This document shows positions 50,744-60,891 of a stretch of 64,000 nucleotides of DNA, one piece after another. A model generated the notes under the pieces. The model was not told where the DNA came from. It did no database searches and saw only the letters and a list, made by a program, of their open reading frames with translations. Where the stretch lies: contig CM038706.1 of assembly GCA_021613375.1 (NCBI GenBank), positions 20,262,866-20,326,865 on the forward strand, written 5' to 3'. This stretch comes from Megaleporinus macrocephalus. Its lineage: Eukaryota; Chordata; Actinopteri; Characiformes; Anostomidae. Both the position numbers and the translations under genes were made by a program. Position 1 is the stretch's first letter. Each line of letters begins with the position of its first letter.

Positions 50744-52453
50744 AGTTTGGAACTATCTGAAGAGTTAAAGTCTCTAAATAATACATAGTTTAGAATTATC
50801 TGAAGAGTTAAAGTTTCTAAATGATACATAGTTTGGAACTATCTGAAGAGTTAAAGTCTCTAAATAATATAGTTTAGAACTATCTGAAGAGTTAAAGTCT
50901 CTAAGTGATACATAGTTTGGAACGACCTGAAGAGTTAAAATCTCTAAATAATATAGTTTAGAACTATCTGAAGAGTTAAAGTCTCTAAATAATACATAGT
51001 TTGGAACTATCTGAAGAGTTAAAGTCTCTAAATAATACATAGTTTGGAACTATCTGAAGAGTTAAAGTCTCTAAATAATACATAGTTTGGAACTATCTGA
51101 AGAGTTAAAGTCTCTAAATAATATAGTTTAGAACTATCTGAAGAGTTAAAGTCTCTAAGTGATACATAGTTTGGAACGACCTGAAGAGTTAAAATCTCTA
51201 AATAATATAGTTTAGAACTATCTGAAGAGTTAAAGTCTCTAAATAATACATAGTTTGGACCTATCTGAAGAGTTAAAGTCTCTAAATAATACATAGTTTG
51301 GAACTATCTGAAGAGTTAAAGTCTCTAAATAATACATAGTTTGGAACTATCTGAAGAGTTAAAGTCTCTAAATGATACATAGTTTGGAACTATCTGAAGA
51401 GTTAAAGTCTCTAAATGATACATAGTTTGGAACTATCTGAAGAGTTAAAATCTCTAAATAATATAGTTTAGAATTATCTGAAGAGTTAAAGTCTCTAAAT
51501 AATACATAGTTTGGAACTATCTGAAGAATTAAAGTCTCTAAATGATACATAGTTTTGAACTATCTGAAGAGTTAAAGTCTCTAAATGATACATAGTTTTG
51601 AACTATCTGAAGAGTTAAGGTCTCTAAATGATACATAGTTTGGAATTATCTGAAGAGTTAAAGTCTCTAAATGATACATAGTTTGGAACTATCTGAAGAG
51701 TTAAAGTCTCTAAATGATACATAGTTTGGAACTATCTGAAGAGTTAAAGTCTCTAAATAATACATAGTTTGGAACTATCTGAAGAGTTAAAGTCTCTAAA
51801 TAATACATAGTTTGGAACTATCTGAAGAGTTAAAGTCTCTAAATAATACATAGTTTGGAACTATCTGAAGAGTTAAAGTCTCTAAATGATACATAGTTTG
51901 GAACTATCTGAAGAGTTAAAATCTCTAAATAATATAGTTTAGAATTATCTGAAGAGTTAAAGTCTCTAAATAATACATAGTTTGGAACTATCTGAAGAAT
52001 TAAAGTCTCTAAATGATACATAGTTTTGAACTATCTGAAGAGTTAAAGTCTCTAAATGATACATAGTTTTGAACTATCTGAAGAGTTAAGGTCTCTGAAT
52101 GATACATAGTTTGGAATTATCTGAAGAGTTAAAGTCTCTAAATGATACATAGTTTGGAACTATCTGAAGAGTTAAAGTCTCTAAATGATACATAGTTTGG
52201 AACTATCTGAAGAGTTAAAGTCTCTAAATGATACATAGTTTGGAACTATCTGAAGAGTTAAAGTCTCTAAATGATACATAGTTTGGAATTATCTGAAAAG
52301 TTAAAGTTTCTAAATGACATATAGTTTAGAATTATCAGAAGAGTTAAAGTTTCGGAATGATACATAGTTTGGAACTATCTGAAGAGTTAAAGTTTCTAGA
52401 AGCTACCTCACAGAAAGGTATTGTGTGAAATTGTTTTCCAGATGTACCTATGT

Positions 52454-52575
52454 CAGCGGTTCCCGAGCCTGGACCCTGGTTCTGGAGGGCCCTCTACCTA
52501 TACATTTTAGTGTCTGCCCTGCTCCCAACACACCTGATCAAACCAATCCAATTCACAAGCCCTGCCTGTTATAAA
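52454..52575 (+). repeat. Interspersed repeat fragment ('CAGCGGTTCCC ... AACACACCTGAT' type)
   Basis: 'cagcggttcccgagcctgga', 'ggttctggagggccctctac', 'cattttagtgtctgccctgc' and 'caacacacctgatcaaacc' match a common fish repeat that starts with a hAT-like CAGNGGTTC end. I could not find a matching right end or a target duplication. Confidence 0.6.
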
Positions 52576-52644
52576 CATTATAAAATATATGTCCAGTTGT
52601 ATAGAACAGTACAATTACATGAGAGTGAAGTTCTTTCTGCATTC
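52576..52644 (-). repeat. Right copy of a perfect 69-bp inverted repeat
   Basis: It starts 'cattataaaatatatgtcca' and ends 'gttctttctgcattc', and is the exact inverse of 50389-50457. It lies 0.18 kb beyond the last minisatellite unit. Confidence 0.92.
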
Positions 52645-53800
52645 TCAGTGTTTTTTTGGGGATAATCCCAAACTCCCAGCCCAGATCAGATTTTTGGCAC
52701 ATCCAGATTGTGTCCAGATTTATTTTTGATAGTCCAGACAGCTAAAAAAAATTAGCAAATCAGATTTAAGCTGTCTATTGAGTCACAGACAATAATATCC
52801 AGAGTGACGGAAGTGCTGGGATTCAGGAAGAAGCCTCCATCTCTCCTGCATCTGTGTTTAAAATCACCAGCATGGCTGCAAAGTTCCTAAAGCCTACGTA
52901 ATTTCTCTGGCAATCCCACTTAGAAAGGTTTTTGATGTCTGGACACATTACAGCATGGTCAGTCGTCTGAAAAGATCTTATTTCAGAAACAAATTGTCTG
53001 ACTGGCTTGTAATGTAAACTGAGCCATTGTCAAGACTGATGTGCAAAGGCAAACTGGACTGTCACGTGTATTGTCTAAATTAGAATAATTAGCTAAGTTA
53101 GCTTAATTACAACCATGCCCACTCAAGCTTTCATGTTATTTCAGGCTTTAGCTGGACTTTTTTTTTTCTTCTTGCATGCAGCTCAGCTCTTCGGTCAGTA
53201 TCAGCTGAATTTACATAGCTTTAGTTAGGTAGCCAGCCACAGGGTCTCTTGCTTACAGCTAATGTACCTGTAAATATTAAAGCCACAGATAAATAAAAGA
53301 AAATAGATTTTAGGCCAGGTTTAAGAACAAACTGATGTTTAGCTATATAAACTGTTCTGTAGTCTGGGACCTTAGCTGGACAGTGGGTCAGAAGAAGGTT
53401 GCTCTAGTGAGTGTCTGGGAAAAGTTGAGAGGGATTCGTGCAAGTGTACAAACCTCACTCTACGTTTTTTGAGGGTCGTGACTCCAAAACAATGAGACCA
53501 CTGTTGCATTTGACTGGATCAGGTCAGCTGTTTAGGAGCCAGCAGGGTGGCTAAACGCTCCATGCTGATTCACTTCCCCAACGGTAATGATTTTCTGTCG
53601 TGCTGTGTTTGTGTCAAAGTTGGGGGTGACCCACAGGTGAGGCAAAAGTGCAGTGTCAGGGGACTTGGGGGGAGTGCGCTTGTGATATTTGTGCCTGTGT
53701 GTGTTTGAGAGTGACTGTGAGTGTTTCTGCGTGTCCTTTTGGCAGCAAGGAACTAGGCCAGTAACTCTGTCGCTCAAAGGCACTGCAGTCCGCACAATAA

Positions 53801-53824
53801 ATGCAAATGCGGCCGCGCACGCGC
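53801..53824. promoter_or_regulatory. Octamer, GCGGCCGC and NRF1-type motif cluster
   Basis: ATGCAAAT (53801-53808), GCGGCCGC (53809-53816) and GCGCACGCGC (53815-53824, exact NRF1 palindrome consensus) are packed into 24 bp. They lie in a small CpG-rich patch (about 53800-53890) inside AT-rich intron. This is promoter- or enhancer-like by composition only; no transcript is recognised. Confidence 0.3.
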
Positions 53825-54629
53825 TTGTGTTAATCCTCGTGTTGTGCAGGTCGCGCAGCAGCAGCATTGTCGAACAGAAACGAAACGAACTTTACTTTCT
53901 GACGTCGAATTGTATAGATATTAAGTGAATATTTAAACTCTTCATCTTTCCTTGCGTGATGTGTTCCATATTCCAGCAGCGGTGTTGTTTTATTAATAGC
54001 CTCTTGTTAAGCTGATATTCCAAAGACACGGATGAGGCAATAATTTGTCATGTTCGTTCTGAATATTGTGAGGTCTGAAACCCTCACGCTGGCTGAAGTC
54101 CCCTGTGCCCATCTCTGTGCCCTGAGGAGCAGAGGCTCAAAGATGATGAAAGAACATGAAATAGCCTCTGTGTGAAATCTCCAGCAAAGTCATGTACGCA
54201 CGTTACATGCAAAATATCATCAATGGAGTAATCTTGCTCATTAAGTGAGTAATTTCGCTCCCTTCATCACTGGATATACACCAGGGCCTTGAGCTCTAAA
54301 CCAAGTGAATGTGGTGCTCTAATGAAGAGAAATATCAAACACTGGTTATTATATCTGAATGATTTTAGGACATTTCTTCAGGTGGTGCCGTTGTTAGGCA
54401 CTAATAATCTACTGCTTGTAATTAGCAGGCATTTTAGAGAATGTTATCAGAGCATGTGATTAACAGATCCTGTTACTGGCACTCTTCTGCTCTGGCCTGT
54501 ATACTAACAGTTTTTATATATAACTAGACACTTACTATTAGATTATTGATGGTGATGGTGATTAGTTTAGTTGTAGCAGTAGTAGTAATAGTGGAGGTGT
54601 CAGTGTTAATGCATTAGTAACACCTCAGT

Positions 54630-54650
54630 TATATATATATATATATATAT
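54630..54650. repeat. (TA)n microsatellite
   Basis: TA run of about 21 bases. Confidence 0.85.
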
Positions 54651-55089
54651 TATGTTGTTACAGTTTTTTGCACTGTTGCTATCCGCACTGTTCTTTTTGT
54701 CAAATCAAGCATTTAAAGGAGCGGTATGGAAGCCTCTAGCGTTGAGGTTACATGCTTATGGAACCCTCTTACCCACCCCTCATTCCCTGCCTCTTTGCTT
54801 CCTCATGCTTTTGCTTCTTTGACAGTAAGAAGTAACCCTCATTTGCTTTTTCTTTTGTTTTGTGCAAAATAATAAATACAGTTTTCCATTTGTTAAAATG
54901 TAGGTTCTCCAACTTAGTTTAGAAATACTTTACCAGCACCGGTGTTTCAGCTATTTATTCTACCTACTGCCTATTATGCTTATATCATTATTGCAGTATA
55001 GTAAGTCAGTTAGTTCTGTGCAGACTTCTGTACAGCTTCATATCACCGCTTTCCTTCTGAACTAAGCTGATTTAGCTATCAAAGACTTA

Positions 55090-55360
55090 TAAAGACTTCA
55101 ACAAGAAGCTGAATGTCAGCACCACGGTGTAACTGCTACACCTTTTAAGGTGGAACAGGAAAATATGAACAGGATGTTGGTAAATAGGAAGCTGATTCAG
55201 CCTCACCATGTTAATAACAATAAGGAGTAATAATCCTATGTAGGTTACATTTTTTGAACATAGCTATTTACGAACAAGAAGCCAGCAAAAATGCCCGTGT
55301 CAGAATGTACATACTATACAAAATAGGGTGGAACAGAAAAGTTTGAAAAAGAAGCCTCAA
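55090..55360 (+). repeat. Dispersed 'aaggtggaacaggaaaa' repeat, two modules
   Basis: 'gctacaccttttaaggtgga' then 'acaggaaaatatgaacagga' near 55135-55175, and 'tagggtggaacagaaaagtt' then 'tgaaaaagaagcctcaac' near 55325-55362. These resemble the modules at 13.3-13.5 kb. The family is not named. Confidence 0.4.
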
Positions 55361-56454
55361 CTTCATTGTTTTAAAACAGAATGATAATCTTACCTACATA
55401 AAGTTTTTCCAATAAACATTACAGCGCTACAAAGTTCAAGCTGCTGCTTTGATGGAATAGGAAAAGCTCTCTCTACAGCCAGTGTGTGGTTTGTTCATTA
55501 GGGACTACTGTAGGAACATCCGCTGGAGGAGAACCCGCTCCTATGTGGATTTAAAGGGCTTATTCCAGGCTAACAAAAACAAAACATGTTGTTGTTCCAG
55601 TACACTAATATATACATCAATGAAAACATAGTTGTGTATACTGCGTGTATATTTCTCTGAAGCTAACACACTGCTCCATTAAATAAGAAGATCCGTTGAC
55701 GCCGGTGATGAAAACTGGAAATTTCTCTCACCCTATTTTTAATAAGAATTAAAATTGTATGTTGTGTTCTATGTTTCTGTGTTCAGCCAGTGAAAGTGAT
55801 GTTATTGAATTATTCAGAGGGAAGCTCAGTGCTTTATCCAGAAATCTCAGACGAATATCTTCCAGTAGCTTCTTTATGTCAGACTGGCTGTGGTTCACCA
55901 ACAGGGCGTTAGTTTGCATAGGCTTTTGCATCTGGTCGCTAGCAGACGAATCCTTGGATCTTTTTTGTTGATACTGCTTATCTTGCTTGTGGTTTTATCT
56001 GAAAGAGTACACGGAAAAATAAAGAGACTAAAAGAAATATCCTGTGATTGGATAACAGAATTTTTACACATCCTTATTCACTCTGCTATGGCACCAGAGG
56101 TCATGTTGTTGAATTATTGATGGTATTAGATGTTGTGTTAAAGTCATATGTAACAAAATCCACTACTTTTTTAATGGAAAAAATAAACATTTCTTTAAAA
56201 TTTAAGCATATGGTCACTGTTTTAATTATTAATTTAAAAACACCAGATGTTATTTATATTGTCATTTATATAAATGCTTCAAAAACCATTGAACCCATTA
56301 AAAAATTGTAATGAAAACGAAAAGGTTAGTTTCCTGTAAAGTTAGGTTTTTTTGGAGATGCCTGTTCTTTGGACAGCAACAATATGTGAATAGCATTAAT
56401 TATCATTGATTACATAAGAAATATGATCCTTGTAATTAATTATTGTAATAATTC

Positions 56455-56560
56455 AACAACAACAGCAACAATAATAATAATGATAATTATTATTATTGTT
56501 GTTATTATTATTATTATTATTATTAGCATTATTATTATTAGTAGTAGTAGTAGTCCTAGT
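56455..56560. repeat. AAT/ATT/TAG trinucleotide low-complexity tract
   Basis: Successive AAC, AAT, ATT and TAG trinucleotide runs; they yield an Ile/Ser homopolymer frame that is not a gene. Confidence 0.9.
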
Positions 56561-57827
56561 ATTAATATATGCTATATAATATTGCTGTCCCTATGGATTA
56601 TATAAATAATTGTTTTATCTACCCATTATTGTAATGAATTATTGACTAATCTAAGGCCAAACAATGAAAATAGACTAACAATAACAAACCATGCAGAACC
56701 TTTCAAAGTACTTTACTGGAAAATACTAAACAAGGCTTTAGAGCTTATTTGCATTGGGGCTTTCATGATTACTCAGTTTATCTTAATTAAAAAGACGCCA
56801 TGTGGCAAACATGCACATAAATGTGTGTGTCCAGTAAATGGGTGTGTGTAGTTTCTTACTGGCAGCAGAAAGTAAACAAACATTATAATAGTAATTAAGT
56901 TTAATCAAGTCAGCCCTAGGTTCAGCATATCAGGTCAGTTTTTATTTTGTGGAAATGTGTGTCATTTGATACACAACAGAGAGCATCCTTTATGTAGGTC
57001 ACATTGCTTTCCATGTTCTTGTGTTCAGTTGCAGTGCAGGAATCAGGTGAATAATCCCCCTCTGCTAAACTGCAGGAGAAAGCCTCTCCATATTAGCTCA
57101 GGCCCCTAATGATCGATTCATGGTCAGATTTCTTTTTTTTCCTCTGCACAGCTTTGCACGAACACATTATTCCATCTTGCTGGAGGAACTTCAGAGGTTT
57201 CTCCTTTATAGCGTTGCTGTGCTTGAGCGGGTCTGTCCAGCAATGTTACCTTTTTCCAAATGAGGCATTGATTAATACGACAAAGAAGCCTGCCATTAAG
57301 GTGAAGGAGAACGTCAAGCTCCTCTTTAGGAAAATAGAAATTAATCTCCTTAAAGTGGTGTGAAGTGAGTAGCTCTCCCAGGAGGCCTGTGCGGATTAGT
57401 GAAAGGTTCTGTTCAAACGGTGCAAGCTGCAAGCCATATCTCTTCCTCCGCCCAGCCAATTAACATCAGCCTTAACCCGTTTCACACGACTGGCTACAAA
57501 ACTGAGACTTTTCTTGATCTAAGACCTTCTCAGAAATGCTCTCTCAGCACCGCTCCTCATGGACCACTTTGAGCAGAGTACAGTAATTACACTAGCTAAT
57601 GTCTTGGGAATATACAGAGATTTTCTGGACGCTGGAAATCCTTTATAAGAGCATTTGTGGACTGTGCAGTGAATTGCTAGATTAAAGAGCCAGCCCGGTA
57701 TCAGCAGACTGGGTATTGCATTGAATAGCATTGCAAACGCACATAGCATGTCATGTTTGTGACGTCTTAACCAGCAGGGTGTTTCCCCAGCTCCTTCAGT
57801 GTGCATGGAAAAGTATGTTGCATAGCA

Positions 57828-57841
57828 CTGCCACCTGGTGG
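57828..57841 (-). promoter_or_regulatory. CTCF-like core motif (14 of 14)
   Basis: CTGCCACCTGGTGG matches the reverse CTCF core SYGCCMYCTRSTGG exactly. It has the same orientation as the motif at 38129. Confidence 0.35.
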
Positions 57842-60692
57842 TTGGAAGCGGCTTTGTTTGCCCGTGCTGTTATTTTCTCTTGGAATAAAGCAGCTTTGCT
57901 GCCACACTGTTGGCATGCGATAGTCCTCACCCTTGCCGGACAGGAAGCGTCTCTGTCAAAAGAACATGACCAACATTAGAGGAGGAAACCAATTTGTGCT
58001 GTAAGCCGCTTTCACACACAGAACCCCCCCCCTCCCTCACGTGGCTGGCCCTGCTGGCAGTTTGTTCTGGGAGCTATTTCCCCGCTGGGAGTAATCCAGG
58101 ACATTATCCCTCTTTATGAATGTCCATCCCACGCTGATTGAGAAAAGGAACCAGTGGCCTGTGACGATGGGACACGTGACGAGCTGTGCTTGGGGATGTG
58201 AATGAAGCGGGATAGCTTGGTGCCAAACCCTCAATGAGCATCTGTCATTTGCACACATATGTGTTTCCTAAGCTAGGCACTGGCCTAGTCTCCTTTACCC
58301 TGTTCTTCTATCACATCCTCTGCCTTGCCTTCTGATTTGCTCACGTGGCAGATTACAGAAGTTTGTGTTCTGTTTCTTTTTTAAAGGAGGATGAATACAT
58401 AATTACAAAGATATACATTAGAGATGCATAATCATATTGGAATCATATTAATATTGATGGATATTTGTTTCAAGCAAATAATTATACAGGGCCTAGTTTC
58501 TTACAAACAACTAAATGTTCAGATCAGTTTTGTGCTTAGGTGATATTGGGAAGTCCCATCCCAATGTTTAGATTTGAGCAATATTTCAAACCAATATCTG
58601 ATGACATATTTCTTCTATTCCAGAAAAGCAGAGCCCTTAGACCAAAGGTATCATTTCTAACTTGTGTTATGTTGCCATATCCTGTATATTTAAGTTACCT
58701 AGTGTCAGCATCTTATACCATCACCAAGACCAACACATCACACATACCGTTCAGTATATTTCAGTATATTTACTGTTTAAATGCTGAACTCAATGAATTA
58801 TTTATAAAGCTTTTTGTCCTTATTTCAAGTAAGACAATAGTGGGCTATTGTGCTAAAATATCATGAAAAATATCAAATGAAAATTCATTCCAAGTATAAT
58901 CCTATTCGATTGCAATTCTGTTGATTACTGCTGTGCAGACATCAAATTATATAATTTAGCATCATTTAATTACTTTACATTTCTCTCTTAATGTGTTAAT
59001 GAACATACAAGACATATTTTCATCTAGACAGTGTTGCTACTTTTAAAGTAACAATCCCAGAAAAAACGTGGGGATAGGACTCCAGCAGAGAACATGATTT
59101 AACCCTTTCTGCACCTCTAGGTTAATCAAACGTTGACAATTCAATTGGTTGACAATTTAATAACTGCTGGATATTGGTGGTGACGCCACTTCCGTTCATG
59201 CTAATTCTATGCCCTTGACAATACAGAATTATTTTTAAGGGAGTGTATTATGCTTTTCCGGGTTTTTCCTTTTCCTTTAGCGTTTTGTAACTTTTTGTGC
59301 TTATAGACAGTCTGCAGTCTTTAAAATTATGAAGCCCAGAGTTATAAAAATTATGAAGCCCAAAGACCAAACACCTTGTTGAAACTCCAGCCCTTTTCTC
59401 TGTTACAAGGTGACATCATCTCAAACTGATACCACCGAACTGACACCAGTCTAAGAATAGCCACAGGTGCGGGGGTGGAGCTTCTGACAGTACAGGCGTT
59501 CTTTTGCATTACAACATGAACGTATATTTTTATGTTGGCTGCCAAAGCTTGGTTCGTGCCTATGGACCTTCCGCATATCATAAAATGTTTCTAATGGATT
59601 TAACACTCACCTTGCTTTTAAAAAACATGTTTCTGTTATTTGTAATCTGTCCTCACAATAAGGTTTTTGGCATCCAGCATGTTTTTTATCTTACAACAGC
59701 GTATATATTTAAGTACTGGCTAAAGGCCATAGTGTAGTAGAAGTAGAGTGTAGTAGACCCCAAAATAACATTATTCACATTGAAAATGAGCATAAAATTA
59801 AATAAATACACTGACTGAGGAAAAGTGATATAATTAATCAACATTCCAAAATGAAAGCAGGTGGATCATCAGCTGCACACTGACGTCAGGATGTGCTGTT
59901 GCATTTTTTTCACACACTCATTAGCCGTACAGTGTAGACGGCCCACGAGCATAAAGAACACACATATAAAAAGAGATGAGATGATGCTCCAGCAAAGTAC
60001 AGTGGATTTCAGTGTCTCATGAATTCAAAGCAGGATTACGGGCCTTCATTTAGAGCATGATTACGTTACCAAAGATTGTTTATTCCCACAGTACAGTGTA
60101 AGGTTGCGGCTACATTGCGGTACCGCTTGGGCCCCAGAGAAACAAGCATCACCGCTGTCAGCGTCGTTTGTGATTAATTTTAGGATTATTGTTGAGTTTT
60201 TTTTCCTCTCCTTTATTTTTTCCAATTTCGACTGCTCCAAATCCCCTGAAGGGTTCAGGACATACAGAAGCGCTTCACCTCATGCAGACGTAACGCTTTA
60301 GTGTCAGCGAAAAAAAAAATATATCCCATGAGTCCCTTTGGTGACGGAGAGGGGGCAAAGGGGAGATGTGTGTGTGGGTGTTGCAGATTAAAGCTGGGAA
60401 AAGATGAGCCAGACCAGCTCCGCTCGCAGACGGACAGACAGCTAGTGCTGCTACAGGTGTCTCTATTAGATTGTATTTCATCCTGGCTGTGTGATACACC
60501 CTGCCAGTCCGGCTCTGCTAGGCTATAGTGTTCCTGAGATATTGGACGGGGTGTCTTGTCTGTGTCTCAGTACTTTGGTCTTTTTGACTTGGGGGTCGAT
60601 TCAGTGGGTTATTTACTGAAGTTCTGAAGAAGAGTCTGTTTGAGTGCGTGTGAAGTTCTGGAGGAGGGGGGTCAGTGCAGGTAACCAGAATC

Positions 60693-60891
60693 ATGATCTC
60701 CAGTAAGATTCTAGTGTTCCGCGGCCCGAGGGGCACCCTGCAGACTGAGGCCGTCCAGGACAACCGCAGACGCAAGAAGTCGTGCGGTGATCTCTTTCAC
60801 AACGGCTACCGTGTGAGAACAGGAGAGGCTAAAGAGGGCGATGGCCTCCTCTACTCGCTTTCCTCCTGCCTCCGCGTGCTCTCCAACTGGG
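60693..60891 (+). CDS. Candidate alternative first exon of kcnma1 (66 codons, phase-1 donor)
   Basis: ATG at 60693 (A at -3) opens 66 codons, MISSKILVFRGPRGTLQTEA to SSCLRVLSNW, plus one base (G) before a gtaaga donor. An in-frame TGA at 60651 lies upstream. About 50 of 66 codons end in G or C, in sharp contrast to the AT-rich surroundings, which argues for real coding sequence. The phase-1 donor fits the next kcnma1 acceptor at 63744 and restores Gly205. The product would be a basic leader (NRRRKK at residues 24-29) joined to S4 and everything after, without S0-S3. There is no good polypyrimidine tract upstream, so a first exon fits better than a cassette. Splicing after the S3 exon via the only CAG close by (60680) would hit a stop. 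I do not recognise the peptide in any family. It could instead belong to an unrelated nested transcript. Confidence 0.55.

Larger units (their letters stand above)
50155..52397. repeat. 43-bp minisatellite with higher-order units, split by a LINE tail
   Basis: Tandem units of 43 bp start 'gaactatctgaagagttaaa', continue 'gtctctaaat' and end 'gatacatagtttg'. A 41-bp variant carries 'aatatagttta'. A diverged block (50155-50380) is separated by a 358-bp insertion from a homogeneous block (50744-52397, about 39 units). Within the latter, 50774-51040 and 51028-51294 are near-copies offset by 254 bp, and 51368-51838 and 51839-52309 are near-copies offset by 471 bp. 254 equals 4 x 43 + 2 x 41; 471 equals 10 x 43 + 41. 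The open frames on the minus strand are by-products of the repeats. Confidence 0.95.

Noticed and set aside
50774..52021. Minus-strand frames with YLETLTLQIVPNY repeats
   Set aside because: They are produced by the 43/41-bp minisatellite; a pair of units (84 bp) happens to keep frame.
50155..52397. CRISPR-like regular repeat spacing
   Set aside because: Units are directly adjacent with no unique spacers, and the context is vertebrate.
53532..53867. 111-codon minus-strand frame over a CpG-rich patch
   Set aside because: No domain or splice context; the motif cluster on the DNA is the more credible signal.
55115..55129. Half-match to an RE1/NRSF site (tcagcaccacgg)
   Set aside because: Only the left half fits, and it lies in a dispersed repeat module.
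57124..57459. 111-codon minus-strand frame
   Set aside because: Not recognised; the interval looks more like conserved non-coding sequence than an exon.
60681..60891. Reading the 60.7-kb block as a cassette exon after the S3 exon
   Set aside because: With the CAG at 60680 as acceptor, the joined frame meets TAA within nine codons, and no polypyrimidine tract precedes it; other in-phase AGs (60663, 60666) have poor context.
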